The notes under the pieces: generated by a model | Databases searched by the model: none | The model's input: only the letters and a program-made list of their open reading frames with translations | What the model was told of the DNA's origin: nothing | Made by a program: the position numbers and the translations under genes | Assembly: GCA_963556695.1 (NCBI GenBank) | Contig: CAUWAG010000004.1 | Location: 1,364,001 to 1,428,000 of the forward strand | Origin: Anthostomella pinea | Lineage: Eukaryota > Ascomycota > Sordariomycetes > Xylariales > Xylariaceae | Direction: 5' to 3' | Length of the DNA: 64,000 bases | Part shown: positions 33,239 to 45,887 of the stretch, piece by piece | How positions within the stretch are numbered: the stretch's first letter is position 1 | Layout of the letters: each line of letters opens with the position of its first letter

Positions 33239-34796
33239 TTACGAAACAGGCACCATAATCCGATCAACATCCGGTCCGTACGCCCCACCACTCGTCGAGA
33301 AAACCACCGTATTGCTCGCCCCAGCCTTCAAATCCACATGCAACGAGCTGCTCCCAGGCGTATTCCCATCCTCCGTCGGCAGGAACGCCACCACTTTACT
33401 AACACCATTAACACTAACATTCGCAAACCTCTGCGCCGTGTTGCCGTTCTCATACTTGATACGGATTGTACTACGCGTAGCGACCCCGCTGCTCACGCCC
33501 GAGAAGGTCAACGTGCCCGGGCTTGCTTCGTCGCCGCCGATATACCCCACGGCCTCCCCGCCGCTGCACCCGGAACACGCGACTTCCACGGCCTCGCCGC
33601 CCGGTGTCGCGCTCTCGGCTTCGGGACTCGTCTCGCTGGGACCGACGGCCCAGGTGCCGGCCGCGACATCGGGTGTCCAGTTCACGTGGTTCGCCATCGA
33701 GACGCTGGTCCCATCAATCGTCAACGGCAGCCAGACGTACGTGCTGCGCATCAGGTTCGTCGAGACCCAGCGGTCGCCGAGGTAGACGGCACCATCCCCA
33801 AGCGGCAATATGTAATTAGTCTGCGAGTCGTACGTGTCGGAGCCGACGTCCGCAAACGTGGCCCACGCGGACCACGGCCCCGCCAGCGACGTCGCCGTGC
33901 TGTAGACGTTGTCGTTGGGGTCCCAGCCCGTCAGGTGCGAGCCGAACATGTAGTATGTGCCGTCGCGCTTGAAGAGGGCGGGCGCCTCGATGGAGTCGGA
34001 CCAGAGGTAGACCGGCTCGGTCACGTTGAGGTAGTCGGCGCTGAGGGCGTCGATGCGGAGGCCGTTCTCGCGCTGTTTCCAAACGACACCTCTGATTAGC
34101 CTCGGGTTCTCGTTCCGTTCCTCTACTATTGAACCTTGAAAAAAGCAATACGACTGAAGAGGGGAGAGAGTGGGAGACTCACGTCCTCAGTAAGCAAATA
34201 CCCGCTCCCATCCTCATCCCGAAACAGTCCCAAGTCCCTCGACTGGAACCCCAGCGGCTGGAAGCTGCCCCTATACGTATAAGTCCCGCAAACCTCGCTG
34301 CTCGTCGCGACGCCCACCTTCGCCTCGCCATAACTAATATCATCGATGTGCATGTACATGACGTAAAGCCCGGTGTCGTCGTTATAGATCAGCTTGGGCC
34401 GCTCGACGACGCGGTCCGGGCCCAGGTCGCCCACGGAGGCCGTCTGCGAGAGCAGCGCGCCAACGTATGTCCATTCCACGAGGTTGGTCGACGAGTAGCA
34501 GTTTATGTTCTGGAAGGCGCTGCCGTCGGTCTTGTCTTCGCCGATCAGGTAGTACGTCGAGCTCTCTTGTATGATGCCGGCGCCGTGGGCTTGGACGTGC
34601 GTGCCTGTGTTGGTCTGTTGGGACGAGATGAGTGATCAGTACTGAGAGGCTGGTGGGTGTAGGATAGGGGTGTGAAAAGGATGGGACTGACCGCTGTCCA
34701 CGTCGCGCCGGGTATGATCTGTAGAGTAGCTTGCGCCGCTGTCGCTGCCAGCAGAAGCAGAGTTGCTCTTGGTGAGAACATCGTGCCTCTCATCAT
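33239..34796 (-). CDS. secreted GH43 exo-beta-1,3-galactanase with C-terminal CBM
   Basis: Three exons: 34796-34692, 34614-34183 and 34072-33239. Two phase-0 introns (77 and 110 bp) give 456 residues. A signal peptide (MMRGTMFSPRATLLLLAATAAQA) is followed by the GH43 propeller: TGTHVQAHGAGIIQESSTYYLIGEDK, NINCYSSTNLVEWTYVG, GLFRDEDGSGYLLTED, WSDSIEAPALFKRDGTYYM. The C-terminal ~140 residues form a beta-rich module with EAVEVACSGCSGGEAVGYIGG and FANVSVNG, fitting a CBM35/CBM6-type carbohydrate-binding module. This is the layout of galactan 1,3-beta-galactosidases (GH43 subfamily 24), which cut arabinogalactan main chains. An alternative start Met lies five codons in, at MFSPR. Confidence 0.9.
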
Positions 34797-35889
34797 CGCA
34801 AACAGTTGTATCCAGAGCCAGATATCGTGCCAAACACAGCTCAAACAGAACCGTGAAATACCCTAAGCCTTAGGAGCGCGGCACGATCATCAAAGCAAGA
34901 TCTCGGTACCTGCATGGAACAACCCTCTTATACCCAAGATCCTCTCCAGCCCACCCCCCGAACTAACCAGCCATCCAGCTGTCCAGCCATCCATCCACCC
35001 ACCACGAGCATGCGCTCCCCAGCTGCACCGAGAACCGAAATACGAGAACCCAAGGTCGAACTCCAAGTCCATCTACCACCCATCTCGTATCGCGAGTATC
35101 CATGAGCCGCCCAACTCCACCCCGAATGCAGCACACCCCATTCGCGCGCAAACACGCCGTTTCACCAACCATCCGCCAAACTGGTCATATAGGCAGGCTT
35201 CCGGTTTAATAAGTGAAATCTCCAATACCCAGAACCAGGTGAAAATATCCGAGGAAGCCCGTCTGACTCGCCGCCCCCGGTGGATGATGGTAGGGTCGCA
35301 CCGGTGGGGGAGAGGAGAGAGGAGAGAGGAGAGAAGCGGGGGCGGGCCGGTAGATCACGAGGACTGATGGACTGTTTGTGCACCCGTATTCAAGATCCAT
35401 GCGGAGGTACCTTGTCACTGTCGAATTTCCGTGTCTCTCGGTTTGTTGGCAATGACAGTGCTATGCGTCGAAATGAGTATCTATAACAGATGGTTACCGA
35501 TCTGCCAGGTCACCCGTCCAAAAGAGTGCCAATTCCCCAGTTATTCAATACTCCATTCGTGTGATATGCTTTGAATGTTATCTCTCTCATGTCTCTCTAG
35601 TACGGCCCGTAGCAGCTCGCAAGAACGTCGGTACGACGCAGTAGGAGGTAATATATATAGTAGGTGTATGGTCGTACATCGTTATACGCTCGACAAAGGG
35701 AAAATGTTAGGATCGTGCCGCGTCCATCATCTCTACGAGACTCCATGCAGTGTAAAGAGATTCGTGAGCCAGCCCTTCCCATGCCTCCAGTGGCAAAGTA
35801 TATACAACCGATCCCTTTTATAAACCAGATCGCCCAGTGAGTGCTTCGCCCCAAGCAGCCTCTTGGATTTTGCTCTTTCATGCAATCCT
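34797..35889. other. intergenic
   Basis: About 1.1 kb between the GH43 gene's 5' end and the 3' end of the zinc-finger gene. It contains GAGAGGAGAGAGG-type purine runs at about 35310-35336. No gene is supported. Confidence 0.5.
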
Positions 35890-38579
35890 TCATCCATCCA
35901 CCTCCATTCGATCGACCATCGTACTTGCCGCAATGATAGTGCGCTCGTCGGGGTCGCGCTCTCGTTTATTCCCGTCTGAATGGTACTCTGCATTGCTATT
36001 CGCTTCCTTTTCGGGGCCACTGCCGGCTCCGCTGCACAGTCGATATTCGCCATCTTCTTTTCGCTCGATGATGGCCTCTTCCAAGGCCCATTTGGCTAGG
36101 AGACGGTCGACACCTAGTCGCGCCGCTTCACCTTTTTCCATATGTCTGCCCACGTGCTCCGTCCACTCGTCCCACGAGGTAGGCCCTTCGAAAACACTCG
36201 CGCAGTCCGGCTTAGGGCATGCTGAGCGTTGCGGGGGTTTGCGCCGGGTGACAAGACATGACTGTTGCAATTCCTTGACGTGAGATTCCCACTCCACTTG
36301 CAATTTGCTATCCCCCTTAGCAATAGCCTTCTTGATCGCAAAAGGGGCGTGCATGCGCCGTAGATGTTGTGTGAAGAGATCCTTGCGGTTGAACTCGTTT
36401 CCTTTGCCCTCGACCGTAGTCTGCGGGCATGATGAGCATCGATAGTACGTCAGACATAGGTGCTGCGAAGCAATATGCCTTTTCCACTCATTCTTGGATC
36501 CAAATGTGCTAGTGCACCCGGCGAAGGCGAAAGCACACGGAAATGGGCGTGTGTGAGCCGCAGCGATGTGTTTCCTCAGTGACGAAGAGTCCTTGAAAGG
36601 AGCGTGACTGCAATGACCACACCGAGTCTCTTGCTTGGGAGCTTGTTTCTGTAATGATCGACGCGGTTGCTTAGGTCCACCTGACGGTGTCATCGCGTCG
36701 CCATTGTAGTGTGCCTCATCCGCGCCAGATTCATTTGCTTCATGCGATGATCTCTCCTCGGGTTTAATATCCACTACACTGTCATTCCTTGCCGACGGCT
36801 GAACATGCGCAGAAGATGGAACATCATCGCTCAAATGTCGGACGTGGCTCAAAGCTTTCAGCTGTTCTGCCGCTTCCTGCATCTCAGCTGACTCTTCTAC
36901 GTCCTCTTTCCTTGTAACGGCGGCGACCGGGGTAGTGATGGAGTATGTCAGGCCAGCCGCGACCGTGGATTGAGGCAAGCTCGCCGGGTCTGGTCTACCC
37001 ATGCTATCCGGGCGCATCGGTGGTGTTTCGGGAGGTAATTGAGCATGGTTCGGATCCCGGTGGAGTACATCGTGCCGGTGGATAATCGGTGTGCTCGCCG
37101 CCACTTCGCGTGCCTCCAGAAGCATCCGCCCGTCTTCCATATCCTTTGCCGAGGCCTTGGCTACAGACATAGATCCTACCAGTCGCTTGTACAGGTGGGT
37201 CATGTTGTGTGAGTTGACATAGCCCAAGAAGCAGCAGACTTTGTCGTTCTGTACAACATTCCAGACAGGGACTGGCATTGATATAAGAAGCATGGTGGGT
37301 GGCCCGAGGAACATTCCCTCCACTGCAATTTTCGAAGCCGTGGCAGGGGCATTGTGAAGCCAATGATTGAAAGACGACATGTCAGGACTGGCCTCACCAA
37401 CGAAAGTCGTGCAGACAAGCACTCTCGGCTCGTCAAAAGTCAAGTCGGCGACTGCGCTGGGATGGATAGAATGGTCTTCTCCCGATGTCCTTGGATCCCC
37501 ATTGCCTACTGGATGGGGAGGCAGCAATTGAGGGGCTGTATTCGGAGACATGGGCGAAAGACCAAGGCCTTGACTTTTACCACCAGAGCTCATCGTATAG
37601 AGTACCGGCAGCTTGTCAGTAATCGATATTCCCTTGCTCGCCCCATTGGTGAGCCCGGAGTTCTGCAGAAGCTCATATTGGCGTAGCAGCGCAGCTTCTT
37701 GGTACAGATGTTCGGCTGAGAAGGGTCTCCCAGTGCTTAGTTTTACAAACGCCTCTGTTATGTTGGCGGTGAAAGATCGCGCCCCCGGGTCTCGAGAGTA
37801 TTGTTCGGGGGTGCTCGTCGCAATGACTTGCTTGACGCTGCTGCCACCAAGTCCCGGCTGTTCCCTAGCAGCACAGGTGTCGAGGAGCAAGAGCATGTCG
37901 GACGGTGACTCTTCGAACAAGCAGCGGAAGCCGCTCCATTTCAGCCTCGGGGCATCTTCCCTTGCATTGCTGAAGAACAGTCAGAATAGCCCCCACGCAA
38001 TGGCTAGACGCAACCTACCATGCCCAGAAGAGCTGATTATCCACACCGACATAGCCGTATCCCGCATAGTATACAATCAGCAAGTGGTCGGGGCCTGCCG
38101 GCTCGAGGAAGGTCGCCAGTCGGACGCCGAGCTTGATGCTGGGATTGGCCACCGGCGGTATATTCCAGCGATCGGTGCGGTAATTATATCGTTCGCGGAG
38201 GACCAGCTCGAGGGCGGCGAGGTCTGGCTCTACGGCATTGTCTTCCTCCCACCGCAGGAGTAGCACCGAGACATTGTTATAGGGGGATCTCTGGGACTGT
38301 CGGTAGATGAGCATGGCGGCATCTTGCAGGTGTCTCGCAAAGGACTCGAATTCGTGTCTCTCTGGAGGCGGTGGGGCCTCCTGGGCTTGATAATGCTGGA
38401 CGGGTTGCAGCTTGAGGCCATCAGTCTACAATGAACCATGGCAAGTGGGCGTGCACATCACAGTGAAAACAGTGACAACATACGGGTTCATGGGCAATTG
38501 GCGGCGGGAGATGCGTCGGACTGGCCTGCGGCTCGACCTTGGGCGCCAGCCTTCTCTTCTTCGCGGCGGGCTGGTCCAT
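35890..38579 (-). CDS. caspase-like (C14) domain fused to C2H2 zinc fingers
   Basis: Three exons: 38579-38484, 38425-38019 and 37969-35890. Introns of 58 bp (phase 0) and 49 bp (phase 2) keep the frame; the protein has 860 residues. It begins MDQPAAKKRRLAPK, a likely nuclear localisation signal. Residues ~70-210 look like a caspase-fold p20 domain: NNVSVLLLRWEEDN, LLIVYYAGYGYVG and MLLLLDTCAARE. The position of the dyad His (usual YYAGHG) is Tyr155 (TAC), while Cys200 is present. After a long low-complexity linker, several C2H2-type fingers run from about residue 618 (CGHCSHAPF.. HIAAAH, CAFAFAGC.. HIASQH, CSSCPQ.. HLRRMH, ACPKPDCASVF.. HVGRH). The tail is acidic. It may be a nuclear protein in which the caspase fold serves binding rather than cleavage; that is inference. 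Confidence 0.8.
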
Positions 38580-40190
38580 CGGGTTGGGACACGGGGGGAC
38601 AGAAAGGGACAGGAATTGAGCCGACAGGCAGATTGCAGAGACTCAGAGAGCGGCGGGAGGCATCTATGACGGATGCATCCGCAGACACTATTGACAATGG
38701 CCGAGGGCGAGGGCGAGGGCGAGGTTGTCGATGCGGGCAGCGGGATCAGGCTGGAAAGAAAGGCTACCGGCGAGGCTGGATTCGGGGTGTTTTGGTGGTT
38801 TGTGCTGGCGAGCGGGCGAGCGGGCGGGCAGGGCGGCAGGCGGGCGGGCGGACACTTACAGTCAGCCTGTTTCCTCACCTGGGCTGGGCTTGGACAGGCT
38901 GGAGTCACTGGTCTGGACTGGCTGGGCCTCGATGGGCGGGCGATGTAGGGTGGACGATGGGCACCACCTGCACACACCAGAAACACCAGACACACCTCCA
39001 ATGGTCCAATGGTCCACTGGTCCACTTTTCCATATTCCCACTTCTGGAACCAATTGGAGTAAGGTAGACTCTCTGCTTCAATGCTGCCCCGAGGTACCTT
39101 ATTACCATTCACCTTCCAGTTTCTTCAGCAACCCTGCCCAACAGAATGCAGCCCGTCTGTGATGCCAGCTGTCCATTGTCCATTGTCCATATCAACCGAG
39201 TTGTGCTGCAGCCGTCGGATGGTCGAACGGGCCAATGGGGGATGCAGGCGAATGGGGCGCAGCAAGCTTCTGGGCGAGGCTGTAGCCCTGTCATTGGTCA
39301 GCGCCGTGAAGCGGGGTGCCTGTGCCGCGGCTGCGTGTCAGCGATTGGCATCTCCCACTGCCACGCCCACCACGACGCTTGGACTTGGAACTTCTTGCTT
39401 CACCCCGCTCGACTCCTCGAGTGTATCGTGCTCGCATGACTGGCCATGCAAGTGCTCGGCTTTTTCCTATTTTGAACCATGGTTCTATCTGCCCAGTTTG
39501 TAGCTTGTCTTCCGGGTTACATATTCTTCAGCGGCAGACTCCAGAGCCCAGCGATGCATCCAGCCAGCAGGGTGCGGGCCAGCTTTTCCGCCGTACCAGT
39601 TCTGGCGATTCCAGTCAACGCATGCTCAAGACGGGAGTTCGTACTTCTAGCATTGACGAATTCTCTAGTCAAGCAATAACGATCATTTATCGGTTGATAA
39701 ACTGCTGATAAACGGTTGGAACAGCATTCAAATGTTCAAATCTATTTCCATTCACTGATTACAACTCCCGGTTCATTGACGGTATTCATATCGTGGGAAA
39801 CCCTCGAGCGTTCTTTGGCTGGTACCGGTACTGTAGATCCTGGTACGGCGCCCATTGGCTCTGAGCAGCTCTAAGTAGAAATTCACCCGGACGAATCAGA
39901 TCGGCGCATAAGTAAAGAGTCAAAATTGGTAATATTCGATAATATTCAACTTGGGTATAACTACATCCAACCTAAGCAGCTACTGTTCAACTTGATGCTG
40001 TACCACTACTCCTATGTGCATATATTCCAGACTCCAGCAGTGTCTCAGCCAGGCTCATCGCCCCATTTCGGATCCGCCATTTGCCAAATCGCTTCAAGCA
40101 GCCACAATTTTCCGTTCTTCTTGCACTGCACCCTAAGGAAGGCACACCCAACACCTACTTGATGAGATGTTCAAGTGGCATACTTGCAAC
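38580..40190. other. intergenic
   Basis: About 1.6 kb. The part at 38700-38860 is very GC-rich with GAGGGC and GCGGGC repeats, which create long open frames on both strands (up to 228 codons) that lack motifs. The right half is ordinary. No gene is supported. Confidence 0.5.
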
Positions 40191-42161
40191 TTACGGAGAG
40201 GCTCGCGACTCCTCGTGGCTAAGTTGCTTTTCATGGCTAATGTTCTTTTCGGGATCGACCATGCCGCGCTCGAGCTTGACGATGGAGCGGTCGTTGTGCG
40301 TCTTCCACGCCGGAACACCAATATAGCGGATGGTGCCCGGGCCCGTGGCCTCGAACATGTCCGCCACCTCCTCTGCGTCTATGTTAGCATCTCGTCCTGG
40401 AAACGAGGTAGTGTCCATACGTACCCAGGGGTTTGTTGGCAGTCTCCGGGAACATGAACAGCACGTGCAGAAACATGGCAAAGCAGAAGACGGCGAATAT
40501 GACGTAAACCTTCCAGCTAATGTTGGCAAAAGCAGGAGGCACGAAATAGGCCAGCGCGAAATTGAAAGCCCAGTTGCCCGAGGTGGCCAGAGCTACAGCC
40601 TTGCCGCGTACGCGGAGGGGGTATAGCTCGGCCGGGTAGGTCCAGGAAGCCGGGCCCCATGTTGGCGCGTAAGAAGCGACAAAGAGGTAAGTCGAGGCGA
40701 TGACCGCCGTTGCGGCGGGTCCAGATATAACCATCGAAATGGCAGCGGTGTCGAATCCATCCGCCGGCGTCGCAGGTCGCGAGTATGTCGCAAATAGGCC
40801 AGCGTTGACGGCCATCCACAGGCACATGAAGAATGCGCCCACAAGCATCGTCGGCCGACGACCCCACCTATCCTGCCAGATCAACGCAGGTACCGTCATG
40901 ACCACGTTGATGATGAACTGGATACCGCTGGGCAAAAGGTCACCGCCATCTCCAGCCATGGCGAAGACGTACGATATGTAGTACATCATCACATCTACGA
41001 GGTATAAGTCAGCGATGAGTCTTCTTGGATGCTATCGAAGAGTTCGGGGCCCATAAGCAGCCGGAGGCAGAACTCGTGAAACAGGCCGGGTTGGGGAGAT
41101 TCGACATACTCATGCCCGTAAGTTGTGACCAGATCTGGGTGAAGAGGCCGATATGGGTGCGGTTGATCATGTTTGGCTTGACCAGCTCAAACCAAGAAAC
41201 GTCGGCGTTCTGGCGCTCAAAGTCGACAACCTCCCTGATCTCGGCCATTTCCTTGGCGACGATAGGGGCGTTCGGGTTCCCCTTGCCATGCACCAGAACC
41301 AGCACCTCCTTGCACTCCTCCCAGCGATCCTTCTTGGCAAGCCATCTCGGCGACTCGGGCAGTACCATGAGACCAAGAAAGAGTAGGGCAGCCGGGATCA
41401 TCTGCAGTCCCCACGGCAGCCGGAAAGCCGCCTCGCCCGCGATGAAGCTGGATCCGTAGCACACGAAAAACATTATAGCGATGCCCCAGGTGATGGCCCA
41501 TTGCTGCATTCCTATCAAACGGCCTCGCTTCGACGGGGGGGAGAGCTCGGAGATGTAGACGGGGACCTGGGCGGAGCAGATGCCAACGGAGAGACCGTTG
41601 ATGACACGGCCGACGATCAGCATTGGGATGTCCTGGGAGGCGCAGACAAGGATGGAGCCAATAACCCTGGATTTTTCCCAGCGTTAGCACGTGCCGAGAT
41701 TTACATGTATGTCGTGTCTGTAAGGGGCTGCTCACCAGATGACTGCGCCGATTTGGATGGTCGTTTTTCGTCCAAAGTGATCAGACAAGAACCCCGAAAC
41801 AAGCGCACCAAGCCATGAACCGCCTGGCATGGCGGCGACGATTCCTCCTTGTAGCACATCATCTGGACCTTGGCACTGGCCGGTCACTGGGTTGTTTCCC
41901 TGCCGAGATTCGTCAGTCACTAATTTCTTCGAACCAACCTTCGTAGATGGTAGAGGCAAGCTGACTTGAGCGTTGAATTGGCACTTGTAGGGTTGAGTAG
42001 CGATGATGGCGCTCATAGAGGATATATCAAAGCCGAAGAGCGCACCGCCTGACACACGTGTTAGACTTCAACGAATGAACTCGCATTAGGGTTGCAGGAG
42101 CAATGTGCGTACCGATGACGGACGTGGCCGCGATAACATAAATGTTGCCAAACTTCTTCAT
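40191..42161 (-). CDS. MFS sugar (hexose-type) transporter
   Basis: Six exons: 42161-42113, 42048-41966, 41899-41736, 41666-41110, 40994-40425 and 40378-40191. The introns of 64, 66, 69, 115 and 46 bp all keep the frame, giving 536 residues. It has the sugar-porter signatures: GGALFGFDISSMS in helix 1, the SDHFGRKT loop, VGRVINGLSVGICSAQVPVYISE, PESPRWLAKKDR, QLTGMNVMMYYISYVF, DRWGRRPTMLVG and FPETANKPL near the end. The 12-helix layout fits the family, which moves monosaccharides across the plasma membrane, usually with protons. The short cytoplasmic C-terminus is hydrophilic. Its location a few genes from the alpha-glucosidase and galactanase suggests uptake of released sugars, which is inference. 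Confidence 0.92.
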
Positions 42162-45100
42162 TGTGTCTGAGACCCCTCGTGGTCAACGACCATATAGGTA
42201 GGTAGGTATACTGTAGGTTCTAGGTACGGGATTCAGAGGACAGTAGGGTAAGAGAAATGGAGAGGCGAGGTGTCCCGACTGTCGGGTGCCGGTGGTGTCG
42301 TACACTCTTCTATTAAAGAAATAAAGGAGCTTGTCAGCCAAGACGGTCAAACCTTCCCTCTTCCCTTCGAACCCATGGCGCAAACCCTGATCCCAACCTT
42401 CCCCTCCGGAGCACTTGACCAACTTGACCAACTTGACCGCGTCCTGCAGCGTGGTTGGCCAGTCACTGTGCACGAGTGGTAAGAAGGAATCATAATCGGC
42501 GCGATCCCCTCACGCTGGTCAGAGCAGAGCGAGCAGGGGCTCTGCTAATCTGCGAAGCTCGTTGGCTCTCTCAACACAACGCTCCACGATCACTCGGGCC
42601 ACCGACAAGGTGAGAACCTGGTGAAGCTTCCCACTGGCTGGCTGGGCACTGGGCAGTGGACCGCCTCCACATCTCCAACATGGAGTCGCGCGGAGAAGCA
42701 TGGGGTTATGGGAATAGTGGCACCACAGCCGTGGAGACTCCACGCGGGCACAGATGGATCCCAAGTTCCAGACACGAGCACTATTCGCGGACAAATGAGG
42801 TTCATGAATGACTATGGGTCAGTGGGACTGTCATCTGACGAGTGGAATACTTCCGTATTGGTTCGGCGGAATGTTGTTCGAGTGTTTGATACGGGAATTC
42901 CGAGTCGTGCGTTATTACCAGGCAGTTGCAGCCTGCCAGGCCCGACTGGCTGCAGCGTGCGGCAGTGGCACAAGGCTGGTGAGATGAACGGGCCGACTGG
43001 AAGCAGCTACCTATATTCAGTCAGGATCATCGGCCAACGGTTCAAACCTTTTCTGAATCCATCACATCGGAATCTTCGTGCCCACGGCACGGCTACTGAT
43101 CCGACGGTGGTTCAGTCGACAAGTTATGGATGGATCGTCGACAGTCCTCAGAGGCTCAGACTGCACGGGGGCAAGGTTGAGTTTTGACGTACCTACTCGA
43201 GTCGATGGCTCTGTCAGCTTCGACAGCCGAAGGCTCGCTGGTGCTTGAAGAGCTGAACATACATGTATGCAGAGCACCGGCACTTGTGCCTGCCGCGAAA
43301 TGACCAAGATGATGTTGGTGGCGTCCGGGGAAGTTGGAACTCTTGGCAGCGACGATTGTCTTGAATGCGACGACCCCGCCCCCCATCGTCGACCCCAATT
43401 CTAGCTCACCTGCACTCGACGGACCATTGAGGAGTTAACGTTACCTTGACCAAATAAAACTACCAGAACTACACGCAGACTTATATTGCGGAATACAACG
43501 TGACTATACCTGATATAGTAGAAAAGCCCGACCTGTTTATGTCATGATCCGCCTAATTCTGCTCAATCAACTTTAGGTAATCACCTTGCATACGTCGTTG
43601 TCCCAGGGGCAGTTGACTAAAAGGGCCAACAACCACCTACTCGACGCTTGTCATTCCACTACACAATACTCTGTCAACTGTCTAATCAACTGGTAGACTC
43701 CTGAGACCATGATATTGTAGGGTACAAAGTCCTCAATTCCCTTCTGTAGGCTATGAGGAATAAGAGGACGAGCTGCAGAACTTATAAGTCACTTGTCCCT
43801 GTTGCATCCTCCCGCACTTGCACCTGCACGACATCACTCAGCACACCTACGAGCTTGCAGATATTTGCACGTGCAGAGTAAGTACATGTCGATGGGCATC
43901 ATATTCGGCGCGTCTCAGACTCGAACCGTTCCCTTTCTCCTTGTTTCCCCCTTAGCCACGTGATCGTCATGTTTGTACAGTATAAGTGATGGATGATTGA
44001 TTAATAGGCTTCAACGTCTCAGCAGCAGTACAGTCCCCCAGCTACCATCTGGCTCCCATCTATTGCCCTGGACTCTCCCTGGAGTACACTGGGACATAAA
44101 CTAGGTAGCTAGGTAGGAACGAAAAGTACTTCTAGTGGTACTAGAAGACCATACATTTCGAAGTCAATTCATACCTCAAGGGCTCGCAATCTCATCACTC
44201 CGTGTCCAGTCCTTCTAAGACTAACGGGCATTGTGCGGTCGTGGCGTCCGGTGTGCTGATGTTGCCTCGTCGCATTCGCGATATCGATTCGGGACGACGC
44301 ATCGCTGACGACCCGCCGCCGTGGAGGCTGAAGCGGCCTGACTAACTCCCCAAAGGTCCAGAGTGACGGCCACGATCGCTAAGCTGTTGTCGACTGTCCC
44401 TAATCCGGATCTCCAGGTTCTCCTCCAGGTTACCGTACAGTATAAGTGAAGCTCAGCCGCGATTCGCGAACCTTCATGTTCCCAGAGGTCACTGCTTACT
44501 CAGTGACCTTAGATGGATTTTACCATTGTTCGCGCCTTGTCAAACGACCAAGCCCTGCGGCGACACTGACCAATGTTATTGCATCAATCAGATAGTAAAT
44601 CGTTGACCATGTCAGTTGAGGAGTTCCCACTCATCAGACCAACGCAATTGTGTGTCGGTAGAGTACACCGCTTCGTCCGGGAATTGGTAGGTTGGCGCCC
44701 TTGTCCACGGCTGGAACGACCGAGAGTTCGCGTCCCTCTCGGCCCTTTGAAAACAGGCGATCCATTACTCGGTGGTTCTTTGGAACATGTGTAGTCGATA
44801 TCGCTGGCGGATTGATCCTGATAACAGTCCCACAGTGGACACCCAGGAGAGATGAAGGGGGGCAAATGTCAACGGGCCGATGGCTCAACGACTCGGAATG
44901 TGATGCTTGAGCTGTGTGCGGTTGGTAAGCTACTCTGTGCTCCAACATAACCACTCCTTATGTCATGGTCCAAAGAGGTTGAAGAGTTGCCTTGCCTTCT
45001 TGGTGTGCCTGCTTTAACAACATGATTAAAGACACTACCGCCGCACGGGGCCACCGAAACAAAAACCAAAGGCTTCCTTCTGTAGAGGTTTGGCTAGGAG

Positions 45101-45887
45101 TGGCTAAGTCCTTACTCAATGGTCATTTCAAGCCCCTCGCAGGATGTTGGTACGGCGACTTGAATGTAGAAGTGGACGCTGATAGGCAAATGCTTTTACT
45201 GCCGTGGGTTTTCGAGAGACCCTAAAGTGGTCTATACTACAAGTGTCCAGGATAGTAATGCTTAGCGGGTCCACGTATGTCGGGGGCAATGGTAATAGGT
45301 AGAACTTTATACGATAAGAACTTTCTCATAGAACTTTTTCATCATAACGTTTCTATTAGGCATGTCTTTAGCATAGGAGTTACAGGCATTATATTGGATT
45401 CAGACCCATAACCTGGAACCGTTAAACATTACCATCCTTGCTAGCTGTAAAACAGGAAGAGGAAACCCACAAGGGATTGATTCCTTCATCTATATATTGG
45501 TAAGTTTTGAAAACAACTAGCTATATGGATATGCCATATAATACTGGATCAGTACGTCCCACGCAGCTGGCTATGGGGTACGCCAAAAATATTTAGTATC
45601 TAGCAATATCCTTATTTACTGTGGGCAGCCATCTCGGCAACCCCTTCGTTGCACGTCACAAGTCTCTGCCCCACGGCACTCGCCTGACGTGACATCATGC
45701 GTAGCGGACAACCCGTAGTTATGTGGCCGTCGGGGGTGTGGAGGTTTGGCGAAGCCCTTCCTATAAGTCAGTGAGTATTTCCAGTCGCATATGTTGCTCC
45801 CATTCAATCCCACTTCCCTCACACAACTTCGCACCGGAAAACCGTACACAGATCCCGCATAACAACGTTCCACGATCCTCTGCTGAA
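42162..45887. other. gene-poor, partly AT-rich region
   Basis: About 3.7 kb. The first kilobase is the transporter's promoter side with GC-rich short frames (a 188-codon open frame at 42621-43187 has no motif). From about 43400 on the sequence is AT-rich with no gene I can support. It may be the edge of an AT-rich block, for example an old transposon degraded beyond recognition. Confidence 0.5.

Noticed and set aside
33218..34099. 293-codon plus-strand frame opposite the galactanase gene
   Set aside because: Antisense shadow; the minus strand encodes a clear GH43 protein.
38426..39112. 228-codon minus-strand frame upstream of the caspase-like gene
   Set aside because: Created by GAGGGC/GCGGGC repeats; Pro/Ser/Arg-rich without motif; overlaps the supported first exon in another frame.
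42621..43187. 188-codon plus-strand frame
   Set aside because: No recognisable domain and no coding-like conservation I can point to; lies in the transporter's upstream region.
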